A DNA stretch of 57,947 nt from positions 1 to 57,947 of the forward strand of contig QZKR01000157.1 in assembly GCA_003598065.1 (NCBI GenBank). Reading direction: 5' to 3'. Positions 8,265 to 17,986 of the stretch are shown here, piece after piece. The DNA is from Myxococcales bacterium (lineage in GTDB: Bacteria; Myxococcota_A; SURF-8). Position 1 is the first letter of the stretch; each line of letters opens with the position of its first letter. The notes under the pieces are model-generated. The model did not search any database. It saw only the letters and a program-made list of their open reading frames with translations, and was not told the DNA's origin. The position numbers and the translations under genes are program-made.

Positions 8265-10547
8265 GTGAACATGCGACTTACCGGCGCACGGCTGCTGATC
8301 TTCCTGTTTGTTTCGCTTTCCGCCGGCGTTTCCGCCCAGGAAAACACCCAGGAGGTCGAACGCTTCGCCCTGATCGTCGGCGCCAACGACGGAGGCGCCA
8401 ACCGCATCACCCTGCGTTACGCGGCCGACGACGCCCGCGCCGTCGCCAATGTCTTGGAAGATCTCGGCGGCGTCCCGCCGAAAAACCGGATCTTCCTCAT
8501 CGCTCCCGACCGCCGGGAATTCATCGGCGCGCTGGATCAGATCGAAACGCTGATCGCCGCCGCCAGCGGATCGGGGCGGCGGGTCGAACTGATTTTCTAC
8601 TACTCGGGACACTCCGACGAATTCGGCTTGCTCTTGTCCGGCCACGCCGTGGGTTACGGCGCCCTGAAGGCGCGGATCAATGCGATGGTCGCCGACGTCA
8701 AGGTGGTGATTCTCGATTCCTGCGCCTCCGGTGCAATGACCCGACGCAAGGGCGGCCGGCGGATCGCACCCTTTATGGCCGACAGCTCCGTCCAGCTCAA
8801 GGGCCACGCTTATCTGACCAGCACCGCCGAAGACGAAGCCGCCCAGGAATCCGACAAGATCGCCGGTTCCTTTTTCACGCACTACTTCGTCTCCGGCCTG
8901 CGCGGCGCGGCCGACATGAGCAACGACGGCCGCGTGACGCTCAATGAAGCCTATCACTTCACCTTCACCGAAACCCTCGGCCGCACTGAAGCCACCGAGA
9001 GCGGGGCGCAGCACGCATCCTACGACATCAGCCTCACCGGTTCGGGTGACCTCGTGCTGACCGACCTGCGCGAGACCTCCGCCGCCCTTTCCTTTGCTGA
9101 GGACATCGAAGGGCGCCTTTACGTCCGCGACAGCGAGGGACAGCTCGCGGTCGAACTGTCGAAGACGACCGACCGCGCATCGACTGTCGGTCTGGAGCCT
9201 GGCGACTACCGGGCCGTGCTCGACCGGCGCGGCGAATTCTTCCTCACCGAATTCCGCCTCGGTAACGAGCAAACGGTCCAGCTGTCGATGAACAATTTTG
9301 TACCGATCGATAGCGAATCGACCATCGCCCGCGGCCTTGGCGCGGTCGAGAAAAAATACACTCATGTGGTATTTAATATTGGCTTGTTTCCGCCGGTCGA
9401 AATCAACAAGGCTTTCGATGAACCAATTCTGAACAATGTGTCGCTGAGTCTCCTGGCCAACGAGCAGGACAAGCTCCAGGGCCTCGCGCTGACCACCATC
9501 ATCAACTGGCAGAACGACGACATGGAAGGCCTCAACATCGCCGGCATAACCAATGTTACCCAGCGCGACGCCAAGGGCGTGGCGCTGGCCGGCGCGGTCA
9601 ATTATATCGGCCGTGACGTGACAGGTTTGCAACTCGGCGCTTTCTACAACCACACCGAGCGCCACTTCACCGGCCTCCAACTCGGCCTCGTGGACTACAC
9701 CGGCGGCAACTTCACCGGCGCGCAGCTTGCCCTCGTCGACATCGCGGTCGGCAATTTCAAGGGCGGCCAGATCGGTTTGCTGAACATCACCGTTGACAAC
9801 GTGCTCGGCGCACAGCTGGCCTTAGCCAACCTGACCATCGGCAACGTCAAAGGCGGACAGTTCAGCCTCGCCAGCTGGACCCAGGGCGATGTCGTCGGCG
9901 GGCAATTCGCGTTATCCAACATCACAACCGGTACGATACGCGGCGGGCAGGTGGCTTATCTCAACATCACCAGCGGCCAGGAGGAAAGCCACGGCGCGCA
10001 GATCGGCTTTCTCAACGTCAATCGCGGCAAACTGCGAGGTACGCAGATCGGCTTTGTGAACTACGCCGACTACGTCGACGTGCCGATCGGCGTGATCTCG
10101 ATCATTCCGCACGGGATGCTGCACGGCAATTTCTGGATCAGCGACACCGCCGTGATCAACGCGGGCATGAAAATGGGCGGCAAGTACGTGTACAATATAT
10201 TTTCCGTCGGCTATCAGCCGCTAGCCGAACGCCAAAATTTCGTCTGGGGCTACGGCCTGGGCGGGCATATCCCGATCAACAACGACTGGTTCCTCGATAT
10301 CGACGTCATGCATTTCAACCACCACGACATCGAAAACTTCCACACTCGAGGTTTCGTAGAGAAACTGCGCCTGATCGCTGGCTGGCAATTCCACGAAAAA
10401 GCCGCGCTGATTTTCGGTCCGGCGCTCAACCTGTTCTGGCGCCAAGACAAAGAGTTCCGTTATAGGGACGTTTCCTATTTGCCCGGCTTCCGGGTCGCCT
10501 CCGACATCTACCTCGCCCCTGGTTTCATGACGGGCTTCCAGATCTAA
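8265..10547 (+). CDS. Exported caspase-like (C14) protein with C-terminal surface-repeat region
   Basis: 760 residues from a GTG at 8265 with GGAG 6-7 bp upstream (ATG 8271 is the alternative). A signal peptide (1-24, ending VSAQ) is followed by a p20-like caspase domain with the catalytic pair His116 (YYSGHSDEF) and Cys153 (ILDSCASG). From about 400 to 600 there are around nine imperfect repeats of the form GxQxGLxNxxxGNxxG, like the repeats of Leptospira LA_2272-type surface proteins, ending in a beta-rich region that may be an outer-membrane barrel. The third gene after the sigma and anti-sigma genes, it looks like a periplasmic or surface protease released by envelope stress. The substrate is unknown. 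Confidence 0.8.
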   Translation: MNMRLTGARLLIFLFVSLSAGVSAQENTQEVERFALIVGANDGGANRITLRYAADDARAVANVLEDLGGVPPKNRIFLIAPDRREFIGALDQIETLIAAASGSGRRVELIFYYSGHSDEFGLLLSGHAVGYGALKARINAMVADVKVVILDSCASGAMTRRKGGRRIAPFMADSSVQLKGHAYLTSTAEDEAAQESDKIAGSFFTHYFVSGLRGAADMSNDGRVTLNEAYHFTFTETLGRTEATESGAQHASYDISLTGSGDLVLTDLRETSAALSFAEDIEGRLYVRDSEGQLAVELSKTTDRASTVGLEPGDYRAVLDRRGEFFLTEFRLGNEQTVQLSMNNFVPIDSESTIARGLGAVEKKYTHVVFNIGLFPPVEINKAFDEPILNNVSLSLLANEQDKLQGLALTTIINWQNDDMEGLNIAGITNVTQRDAKGVALAGAVNYIGRDVTGLQLGAFYNHTERHFTGLQLGLVDYTGGNFTGAQLALVDIAVGNFKGGQIGLLNITVDNVLGAQLALANLTIGNVKGGQFSLASWTQGDVVGGQFALSNITTGTIRGGQVAYLNITSGQEESHGAQIGFLNVNRGKLRGTQIGFVNYADYVDVPIGVISIIPHGMLHGNFWISDTAVINAGMKMGGKYVYNIFSVGYQPLAERQNFVWGYGLGGHIPINNDWFLDIDVMHFNHHDIENFHTRGFVEKLRLIAGWQFHEKAALIFGPALNLFWRQDKEFRYRDVSYLPGFRVASDIYLAPGFMTGFQI

Positions 10548-10774
10548 CAGGTTGTCGAAAAAAAATCGCCATCCCGAGCGTAGCGAAAGACCGCTTTGCC
10601 GGCGGGTGTCGAGGAAATTCCCGCTCTCGCCGAGGCCGGCTCGAAGGGCGCTATAAAATAGGGCCGGGCCGCTGAAGGCCAGGCCAGGGAAGGAGGAAGG
10701 GGAAGAAGCCTGTGGTGGGGGGTACGAGGTCCAGATCTCGCAGAGGGCGATTGCGCTGCGAGGGTTTGCTTCCG

Positions 10775-11281
<507 letters not shown>

Positions 11282-11315
11282 GGAAGCCCTCCGTTTCCTG
11301 TGCTGATTCGGCGAT

Positions 11316-11969
11316 TCAGACGGCTTTCCCGACCGTTTCGACTCCCTGACGCTCGCGTTCGCCGAGAAACGCCAGCAGGGTTTTCTGCAACTGGGCCATG
11401 TGGCTCATGATCTCCTTTTGGCGGTTCTTGAAATAGTTGAAGAACACCACGGCCGGGATCGCCACCAGCAAGCCGACCGCCGTCGCAACCAAGGCTTCGG
11501 CGATGCCCGCCATCACCACCGAGGGGCCGCCCTGGCTGTTGAAGGCCAAATCGTTGAACGCCTTGATGATGCCCAGCACCGTACCCAAGAGGCCGATAAA
11601 GGGCGCATTCGCACCGACCGTGCCAAGGATCGTCACGCGCCGATCGAGTTGCTGCTGCTCGCGCATGGCCATCGATTCCATCAACTCCGTCACCACGGTG
11701 GGGCCCTTGTCGAAGTTGCGCAGTCCTTCCGCCGCCACACGCGCTTCTGCCGCTCGGATCGCTTCGGCAGCGCTTAGCGCCCCTTCCATATCCCGGACGT
11801 TGAGCAGGTTCACGATCTTGCCGGTGAAGGAGGGAAGGTCGATGCGGTTCCGCAGGTATGTCGTATATCTCTCCAGCACCACCGCGACGGAGAGCAGACT
11901 CAGTAACACCAGCAGGTACAGGATTGGCTCTCCGCCGATCAGCGCCATATTCAGCAAACGGTCCACCAT
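11316..11969 (-). CDS. exbB: ExbB/TolQ/MotA-family proton channel
   Basis: 217 residues from the ATG at 11969, behind a strong GGAGG; an in-frame extension to 12065 lacks family similarity. Three membrane helices are visible: residues about 10-30, and two in the block APFIGLLGTVLGIIKAF ... EALVATAVGLLVAIPAVVFFNYF, which carries the conserved GLLGTV and the threonine/proline pattern of the ExbB pore. With ExbD it forms the inner-membrane motor that powers TonB. The neighbouring receptor, lipoprotein and tonB genes on the same strand set its role in outer-membrane uptake. Confidence 0.92.
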   Translation of the reverse strand: MVDRLLNMALIGGEPILYLLVLLSLLSVAVVLERYTTYLRNRIDLPSFTGKIVNLLNVRDMEGALSAAEAIRAAEARVAAEGLRNFDKGPTVVTELMESMAMREQQQLDRRVTILGTVGANAPFIGLLGTVLGIIKAFNDLAFNSQGGPSVVMAGIAEALVATAVGLLVAIPAVVFFNYFKNRQKEIMSHMAQLQKTLLAFLGERERQGVETVGKAV

Positions 11970-12202
11970 GGTTTCCTCCTTCAGAGATGTTCTGACAATT
12001 GGAGATCGGCTACAGACACGCGAATTCGCGCCTTTCTGGGAAGCGAACACCGATCCGATCCGCAAGTGTCACCCGGTTGGCGAAAAAACATACGGAGAGA
12101 AAACGCGCAAAGCCGCTTATCGGTTGGTTGCGGAGTCGGAGTTTGCAGGCTTAGAAGCAGATGGGTTCGGTTGTCCCTCGATTCGGGCCGCCCATTCCCA
12201 AG

Positions 12203-13255
12203 TTATTCCGAGGCATTTATTGCCGGCGGCGTGACGCGCACGTAAAACTCCGCCCATGCCTGCCCGAGCGTGTCGTCCGCGCCATTGTCGCGCACGATCA
12301 GCCACACCGGATGAAGATTCGGGTCTTTCCGGCCGTCGGGATTCGTCTCTCCATCGCCCGCGCCTTCATCGTACTCCGGTGCGCTGAAAGGTTGCTCCAT
12401 TTTGCGTCTGCCTTGAAAATCGCCACCCGTCGAGATCCATTGGTAACGCAACTCTTCGGCTTTCTGTTCCGGGTCGTGAGCCTTGGCCGAGATGGTCAAT
12501 TCGGTTTCGGCCGGAGTGACGAACGGATCGGCGGCGGCCTCCAAGCGAGCGGCAGACAGATCCGCATCGCTGTGCCGGACAAGCTTCATCTCCCGCGCTG
12601 CACCGTCGGGGCCCGATACCGAGATCGAGTCGATGATGGGGTTGTGGTTCCGGTTTTCGCGCCGGGAAACGATCAAGGTGCGATAGGCCAGGCGCAAGAC
12701 GCCGCGTGCTACATACCCGAAAAGATCCTGCTTCAGAGCGTCCGGATCGGTGGCGTCTTCGTCCACCGCGACGAACAAGCTGATTTTGTGCGGAGACTGA
12801 CCGGCTTCATTGAGCTGGTATTGATCGTCCTTCGGAAGTGTGAAAACAAGCACAGGGGAGAGCAAATCCTCCGGATCGAGTCCGTAGCGTTTGAGATCAT
12901 CTTCAACGGCCAGAGAATCCTTCCCTCGTTCGGGATTGACTTCTCCCTTGACGGCGGAGTCTGCGGCTGGAACCCATAAATTCAAGGGGGCATCCAGTAC
13001 GCCGTATTGATCGGACACCAAAAAGGACGCCCGGACCGTTTCGCCGGGCTCGGCTTCCGGAGGCTCCAACACAACCGAAAGAATCTCCGCCTTCATTAAA
13101 AGCGACTGAGACTTGTCCTCGAATTCCTCCCCGCATCCGAAAAAGAAAGCCAGCAGCACAAGCGTGATCAACGCCGCCGCAATGTCGTTGATCATGCGGG
13201 TCTCCGCGTAATACATTGCCGCCTCTTTGATTTGAGTCCCAAAGGATCGGCTCAT
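12203..13255 (-). CDS. Lipoprotein of the TonB/Exb operon, function unknown
   Basis: 350 residues with AAGGAG before the ATG. After a polar start a hydrophobic stretch ends in the lipobox LAFFFGC (Cys41), so the protein is probably a lipoprotein. The rest is soluble and beta-rich. Segments such as EPPEAEPGETVRASFLVSD and HNPIIDSISVSGPDG suggest Ig-like or PKD-like folds. It sits 18 bp downstream of a TonB-dependent receptor gene and upstream of exbB, so it may be the receptor's surface or periplasmic partner that binds the ligand. No catalytic motif is seen. Confidence 0.7.
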   Translation of the reverse strand: MSRSFGTQIKEAAMYYAETRMINDIAAALITLVLLAFFFGCGEEFEDKSQSLLMKAEILSVVLEPPEAEPGETVRASFLVSDQYGVLDAPLNLWVPAADSAVKGEVNPERGKDSLAVEDDLKRYGLDPEDLLSPVLVFTLPKDDQYQLNEAGQSPHKISLFVAVDEDATDPDALKQDLFGYVARGVLRLAYRTLIVSRRENRNHNPIIDSISVSGPDGAAREMKLVRHSDADLSAARLEAAADPFVTPAETELTISAKAHDPEQKAEELRYQWISTGGDFQGRRKMEQPFSAPEYDEGAGDGETNPDGRKDPNLHPVWLIVRDNGADDTLGQAWAEFYVRVTPPAINASE

Positions 13256-13273
13256 GGTGCGCTCCTTCGTTTT

Positions 13274-15694
13274 CTAGAATTCGGCCGTGATGCCGAACGA
13301 GGGATAAATCGGTACAAACTTGACCGACGCTTTTTCCGAATAATCGTAGTTGTATCTCGTCTCGATCACGTTGGCGTGGTAGTACACGTTCTGCACATCC
13401 AGGTAGGTGTACAGAATCCAGGTGTCGAAGACCCATTGCTTATCGAGGCGCAGATCCAGCTTGTGGAAGGGAGCGTTCCGGCGGCCGTTCACGCTTTCCG
13501 GGTCGTAGATCGGCAGATACGTACCATTGTCGGCGTTGAGCGCCCCACCCAGGATTTCGGTATACGGCTCGCCGCTGGTGAACTGGAAACGCCCGCCCAA
13601 ACGCCAGCCTTTGTAAAACTGCCAGGAGCCGACCACCACAAGGTTGTGGGTCTGGTCCATATCGAAGAGCCGGTAGGGCGTTCCAGGACCGTCGTTTCGC
13701 ATCGAACGCGACACGGAATAGCTGATCCACCCGAAGAAGATGTCCTCGTACCGGTACTTCAGGAACGCCTCGCCGCCGTACACATAGCCCTTGGCGTTGT
13801 TGGCGTAAGCCTTGTCGCTGTCCGGCTCGGTTTTGTCGAGCGCGTTGACCATGTCGAAGAGGTATTTGTAGTAGCCTTGAATATCGACCGTGAATCCTTC
13901 GACGACGGTCCATTCCGCTCCGCCTACCGCGTGAACGGCTTTCTCGAAGCGCAGGCCGCCGTTGCCGAACGGTTCGATCATTTCGTCCGGATCCGGAACC
14001 CGGCTGTAAAGGCCGGAAGCGGCTTTGAGCACGAGCGGTTCGACCACCTGGTAACGCACCGTGGCCCGCGGCCCGATCGAATAGGTATCGAGGTAGCTTT
14101 CGTAGTCAAACCGCACTCCCGGAATCAGCGTTACGGGGCCGAAACGCATTTCATCGTTCACATACAAACCGACGATGACATCCGATTCGGAAAGGGAGAC
14201 CTGGTAGGATTCGTCGTTGCTGAAGGATGTGCTTACGTCGCCTTCCTTGGGCGGGCGGATGATGTTCGCGCTCATTTGCATCACGCGCGGTTGAAGCTGG
14301 AATCCCATTCCCAGCGTATTCGTTTCCGCCACTTTGACACGCACGTCCTCGTTGAGGTCCACTACGTGGGCGGTGGTGTGCAGGTAAAACTTGTCGCCCA
14401 TATCGAACCTGTCCCGAGTGAAGTTGTAGCCGGGGGAAAAATCGGACTCGATGACGCCGTTGTCGAAACGGTAATGTAAGAAGGCGCTGTGGAACTGCGT
14501 CTCCATTCCAAGCGTTCCCGTCACCTCGGGCTCGTCGTCATCCACCTCGTTATGGATGAATTTCATCAGATCCACGCCGCCGTATATATCCAAGCTCAGA
14601 CTGTGCTCCTTCGAGAGGCGGTAATTCCATTTCGCCTGGTAGTCGTAGTAAACGGGATAGGTGGTGAAACTTATATTGTCGCTGTCCATCACCAGGGGAA
14701 GAATCAGGTCCATGGTGGAGCGGCGCAAAGCCAGAGCCAGTCCCATGTCCTCCGCGATCGGCCCCTCGGCCATGGCGGAGGCGTCGGTCATGGAAAGATC
14801 CACGAGTCCGCCCCAGCGGTCGTTGCGTGGCTGACGGCTTTTCAGTTCCACGATCCCGCCGGTGGCCAGGCCCCATTGCGAACCGAAGCCGCCGGTGTAC
14901 AGGTTCACCTCGTCGAGCAATTCGCTGTTGTAGACCGATTTCATGCCGAAGAAGTGGAAGAGCATGGGAATTTCGTGTCCGTCGAGAAGAATGCGGCTGT
15001 CTTCCGCGTTCGATCCGCGGATCACCGCGCCGCCGGACGCTCCATCGGAGAAGGTGCCGCCGCGCGCCACACCCGGCAGGTTTTCGATCACGCGCACCGC
15101 ATCTCCGCCGGCGCCGGGCAAAACCATGGCCTCGTCCATACCCAGCACTTGCCGAGAAACCTCCTTCTTCTCGCGCCGCCCATGCACGACTACTTCCAGG
15201 GTTCCGTATTTCCTTGGCTCCAGGTAATACACCACCTCAATCGTCTCGCCCGGGCGGATTGTCTCGCTGGTGGCGAACTCTTCATAATCAAGAGTGGGAA
15301 TGATCGGGTTGTAGGCGCCGGGGGGCAGCGCCTGGAAAAAGAAATATCCCTGGTCGTCCGTGGTGGCCTGGTAATCCGCACCTTTCAGATAGATCGTCAA
15401 ATCGGAAAGATTCCGGCGGGTGCCGCGCTCGCGAATGTAGCCTTTGAAATTCACCGAGCCCGGCGTATTCGAAACGACCGCCCGGCCAGGGGACTGCGCC
15501 ATTCCGGCGTCGGCCGCGCCATCGCCGTAATCGACCTGCACGTCCGGTTCCTCTTTCGCTTCCGCGCTTGCCGGGGCGTTCAGCGGCAATTCGTCAGGCG
15601 GAACCGGAGGAGCTTTGTCGTCTTGCGCCCAGACGCGCGGAAGCGCGCCAAGGAGCAACAGGCACCCTATCAACGTTGTCAATCGTCGCCGCAT
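13274..15694 (-). CDS. TonB-dependent outer-membrane receptor with N-terminal carboxypeptidase-regulatory-like domain
   Basis: 806 residues. A signal peptide (1-24, ending RVWAQ) is followed by a 90-residue CarboxypepD_reg-like beta domain (FKGYIRERGTRRNLSDLTIYLKG), a plug with VIENLPGVARGG and GSNAEDSRILLDGHEIP, and a 22-strand-type barrel ending in an aromatic-poor EF. The extra N-terminal domain is common in Bacteroidetes-like and deltaproteobacterial receptors. It is encoded between tonB and exbB/exbD, so it should import a ligand too large for porins. The divergent nikR suggests a nickel compound, but no ligand residues can be read from the sequence. Confidence 0.88.
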   Translation of the reverse strand: MRRRLTTLIGCLLLLGALPRVWAQDDKAPPVPPDELPLNAPASAEAKEEPDVQVDYGDGAADAGMAQSPGRAVVSNTPGSVNFKGYIRERGTRRNLSDLTIYLKGADYQATTDDQGYFFFQALPPGAYNPIIPTLDYEEFATSETIRPGETIEVVYYLEPRKYGTLEVVVHGRREKKEVSRQVLGMDEAMVLPGAGGDAVRVIENLPGVARGGTFSDGASGGAVIRGSNAEDSRILLDGHEIPMLFHFFGMKSVYNSELLDEVNLYTGGFGSQWGLATGGIVELKSRQPRNDRWGGLVDLSMTDASAMAEGPIAEDMGLALALRRSTMDLILPLVMDSDNISFTTYPVYYDYQAKWNYRLSKEHSLSLDIYGGVDLMKFIHNEVDDDEPEVTGTLGMETQFHSAFLHYRFDNGVIESDFSPGYNFTRDRFDMGDKFYLHTTAHVVDLNEDVRVKVAETNTLGMGFQLQPRVMQMSANIIRPPKEGDVSTSFSNDESYQVSLSESDVIVGLYVNDEMRFGPVTLIPGVRFDYESYLDTYSIGPRATVRYQVVEPLVLKAASGLYSRVPDPDEMIEPFGNGGLRFEKAVHAVGGAEWTVVEGFTVDIQGYYKYLFDMVNALDKTEPDSDKAYANNAKGYVYGGEAFLKYRYEDIFFGWISYSVSRSMRNDGPGTPYRLFDMDQTHNLVVVGSWQFYKGWRLGGRFQFTSGEPYTEILGGALNADNGTYLPIYDPESVNGRRNAPFHKLDLRLDKQWVFDTWILYTYLDVQNVYYHANVIETRYNYDYSEKASVKFVPIYPSFGITAEF

Positions 15695-15732
15695 TCCTTT
15701 ACCTCGTCGTCTGTCTGGCGAACGGATTTCGT

Positions 15733-16491
15733 TCAGGCGTCCAACACAAACCGGAACGGCACTTGGATCTTGACCGCGACGGGACGCTCCCCCATCAGGC
15801 CGGGATGAAAACTGGATTGCCGGATGGCGGCAACCGCCGCTTGGGCAAAGGCATTGTCGGGCGCAGAGAGGACGCGCACTTTTCGGACGCGGCCCTGTTC
15901 ATCGATCAGGATTTCCAGCATCACCACACCTTCAACACCTTTTTCGCGCGCGGCTCGCGGGTATTCCGGCTCCACTTTGTGTTTAAAGGACGGCGTGCGG
16001 GTCAGTTCATAGACCGGCACGGGTTTGACAGGAGCGGGTTCGACGCGCAACGGCGCGGAGGGCAGCGCAACGACTTCGTCGGGGTCGGTGAATTCTTTCT
16101 CCATCTCCTTGTTCAGTGTATTGCCTACGCGAACCGCCACGCCGCTGTCGCCCTCGGCCAGTGAATCTTTCGTTACTCCAAACACCTCCCTGGGGGGCTG
16201 CTCCGGCAAAGCGGGGGGAAGCGCCTGGTTCGGCTTGGGCGGCTCAAACTGTCTCATTTTAGGTTTGGGCGTGGGTTTCGGCTCGGGACTCGCTTCCGGT
16301 CTGGGAGCCTCGACGGGAGCAGGCGGCCTATGCGGGGTCATCAGTTCGATCTGGCTCGTGTCGAATTTCTTCGCCGCGATCGGCTTGCAATGTTCGGAGA
16401 CCGACAAGAAGCCAAGGTGCAGCATCAACGAAAGCAGAATCGGAATCCATGCCCAAGAACGAGATTTCAGCTGGGCAGTCACACGAATCAT
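15733..16491 (-). CDS. tonB: TonB-family energy transducer
   Basis: 252 residues from the ATG at 16491; an upstream in-frame start at 16590 adds a non-family tail. There is one N-terminal membrane helix (WIPILLSLMLHLGFL, with the His needed for ExbB coupling), a Pro/Lys/Glu-rich spacer (about 55-100), and a C-terminal TonB domain with VEPEYPRAAREKGVEGVV and SSFHPGLMGERPVAVKIQVPFRF. It spans the periplasm to open TonB-dependent receptors. It is the first gene of the minus-strand operon and diverges from nikR, with a NikR-type operator in between. Confidence 0.93.
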   Translation of the reverse strand: MIRVTAQLKSRSWAWIPILLSLMLHLGFLSVSEHCKPIAAKKFDTSQIELMTPHRPPAPVEAPRPEASPEPKPTPKPKMRQFEPPKPNQALPPALPEQPPREVFGVTKDSLAEGDSGVAVRVGNTLNKEMEKEFTDPDEVVALPSAPLRVEPAPVKPVPVYELTRTPSFKHKVEPEYPRAAREKGVEGVVMLEILIDEQGRVRKVRVLSAPDNAFAQAAVAAIRQSSFHPGLMGERPVAVKIQVPFRFVLDA

Positions 16492-16766
16492 CTTCCATTC
16501 CTTGTTTTGGCGCGGGTCAAGACAATCCTTCCAGGCCGCATCGCCCACTCCAACAGGCGAACACCCTGGGCGGCCGGATCTGTCACCCATGACCCGCTTT
16601 TTTTAGCTTTCTTTGCTCCGTTGCCGTTTCATCTGGGAACGGAAATTTTGAATGTGGTTGGAATTACGAAGTATTCCATTTGCGGATTTTGCTCTAGCGG
16701 CATTATGACGAGAAACCCAGCGACGGCGACATCCTAGATCATTCAATCTTGATTTTCTTCGAACCT

Positions 16767-16795
16767 GTTATTACGATGTGCTTGACTGTAATAAA
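16767..16795. promoter_or_regulatory. Putative NikR operator
   Basis: Inverted repeat GTTATTAC-N13-GTAATAAA (7 of 8 positions symmetric), 11 bp before the nikR ATG and between nikR and divergent tonB. NikR sites proposed in deltaproteobacteria have the form GTGTTAC-N13/14-GTAACAC, so both spacing and half-site fit. Confidence 0.6.
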
Positions 16796-16806
16796 CGGAG
16801 GCCGAA

Positions 16807-17223
16807 ATGTCCAAACTCACTCGAATCAGCATCTCTCTGGAAGAGGACCTTCAAAAACAATTCGACCAGGTCGTCGAGGAAGAGGGATACCCAACCAGGT
16901 CGGAGGCGATCAAGTCGCTTATCCGTCAGCGGCTGGTTCAGAGGGAATGGATCAAGGGCAACCTGGTGGCCGGGGCGATCACGATGGTCTTTGACCACCA
17001 CGTCCATGAAGTCGCCAACAAGCTTCTCAGCGTTCAGCATGATTTTGTCGATGTCATCGTTTCCACCCAGCATGTTCACCTCGATCACCACAACTGCATG
17101 GAGACGATCATCGTTAAAGGCAAACCCAGGCGAATTCAGCGGCTCGTTTCGGAGTTGAAGTCCATCAAGGGCCTCAAACACCAATCGCTGGTGATGACGA
17201 CAACAGGCAAAGATATCGCCTAA
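16807..17223 (+). CDS. nikR: Nickel-responsive transcriptional regulator NikR
   Basis: 138 residues, the full family length. The N-terminal ribbon-helix-helix domain (LTRISISLEEDLQKQFD ... TRSEAIKSLIRQRL) binds DNA. The C-terminal ACT-like domain has the nickel ligands: His in VFDHHVHEV, then HVHLDHHNCMETI with the two histidines and the cysteine of the square-planar Ni site. With nickel bound it would repress uptake genes. Its own promoter and that of tonB share a candidate operator. The downstream lipoprotein and receptor genes on the same strand also carry GTAATA/TATTAC half-sites. Confidence 0.95.
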   Translation: MSKLTRISISLEEDLQKQFDQVVEEEGYPTRSEAIKSLIRQRLVQREWIKGNLVAGAITMVFDHHVHEVANKLLSVQHDFVDVIVSTQHVHLDHHNCMETIIVKGKPRRIQRLVSELKSIKGLKHQSLVMTTTGKDIA

Positions 17224-17353
17224 GAACCCTGCCTTGCTTTGTTGACGTGGCTGGGTGACCTCCCTGGCCCTCTCTTTCGTCATTCTTGCCAGTTTCTCGT
17301 CCAGTTCCCCCGTAAAAGCCAATTTTTCGTTGACAAGCCATGTCATGGGTGCA

Positions 17354-17379
17354 TATTACGATAATGTAATACGTATTAC
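17354..17379. promoter_or_regulatory. Overlapping palindromes with NikR-like half-sites
   Basis: TATTAC (17354) and GTAATA (17366) form an inverted repeat with 6 bp between, and GTAATACGTATTAC (17366-17379) is a perfect 14-bp palindrome. The half-site is that of the nikR operator but the spacing differs. It lies 50 bp upstream of the lipoprotein gene at 17429 that starts the plus-strand uptake operon, so it may control that operon. Confidence 0.5.
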
Positions 17380-17428
17380 GGCCGCGCGGGCGTATTCTAG
17401 ACAACCCATCGCCAAGGAGGTCAATCCG

Positions 17429-17923
17429 ATGTCGATTCAAGCCAAGTTTTCGATTGCTCTGATGTTTCTTGCATTAACCGCTCTTCTCCTGCCCGCCTGC
17501 GGAGGTTCCGGAAGCGATCCGGCGGCTTACGTGAAAATCAAGAACGGCTTCGGCGAAATGCCTCCCTGGACGATCTGCCAGTCCTACTACCAGGGAACGC
17601 CGTTCGGCGAGATCAAGATCGGCGCGACGACCGAGGAACTCGAAGTCGAACCGGGGCTTGGCTATGTCCTCATGGTTGCCGCCTGGGACGACCCGGACTG
17701 CAATCCTGAAAATTGCCTGCCCATCGCCACCAAGAACGAAGAAGAGGTAGTGGACGACCAGCACCGGGAGATCACCGTAGAGATGGCCAACCATCAGGGG
17801 CCTTGCCCGCCGGAGGGTGTCCAGCCGATTCCCGAGGAACAGTACAACAAAATCCTCGAACTCTGGCCCGACTATGGTTTTAAGCCTTACGCCCAGCGCA
17901 CGGAAAATACGGAGTGCCTGTAA
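17429..17923 (+). CDS. Small lipoprotein, first gene of the nikR-linked uptake operon
   Basis: 164 residues from an ATG with AAGGAGG 9 bp upstream. Signal peptide and lipobox LLLPAC are followed by GGSGSD. The mature part has paired cysteines (WTICQSYYQG, DPDCNPENC, GPCPPE, NTECL), suggesting disulfides or metal binding in the periplasm. Not a recognised family. A similar small Cys-containing lipoprotein follows and then a TonB-dependent receptor, so the two may present or capture the ligand. The start is chosen by ribosome site and signal peptide. Confidence 0.75.
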   Translation: MSIQAKFSIALMFLALTALLLPACGGSGSDPAAYVKIKNGFGEMPPWTICQSYYQGTPFGEIKIGATTEELEVEPGLGYVLMVAAWDDPDCNPENCLPIATKNEEEVVDDQHREITVEMANHQGPCPPEGVQPIPEEQYNKILELWPDYGFKPYAQRTENTECL

Positions 17924-17986
17924 CCGAACGATCAGGGGGAGAAGCGGAAAGCCCCGTCTCCCCCATGCCCTGCCTTGGAATCAACG

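Noticed and set aside
8235..9680. Long minus-strand open frame opposite the caspase-like gene
   Set aside because: No family features, no ribosome site; the plus-strand protein has catalytic motifs.
10548..10774. Possible gene or small RNA between the caspase-like gene and exbD
   Set aside because: Only a dispersed CATCCCGAGCGTAGCGAAAG-type repeat and a purine-rich stretch are visible; no frame or hairpin with a U-run that I trust.
16660..16677. GGAAT-N8-ATTCC as a second NikR or Fur site before tonB
   Set aside because: Half-sites do not match the nikR operator and the arms are too short to separate from chance.
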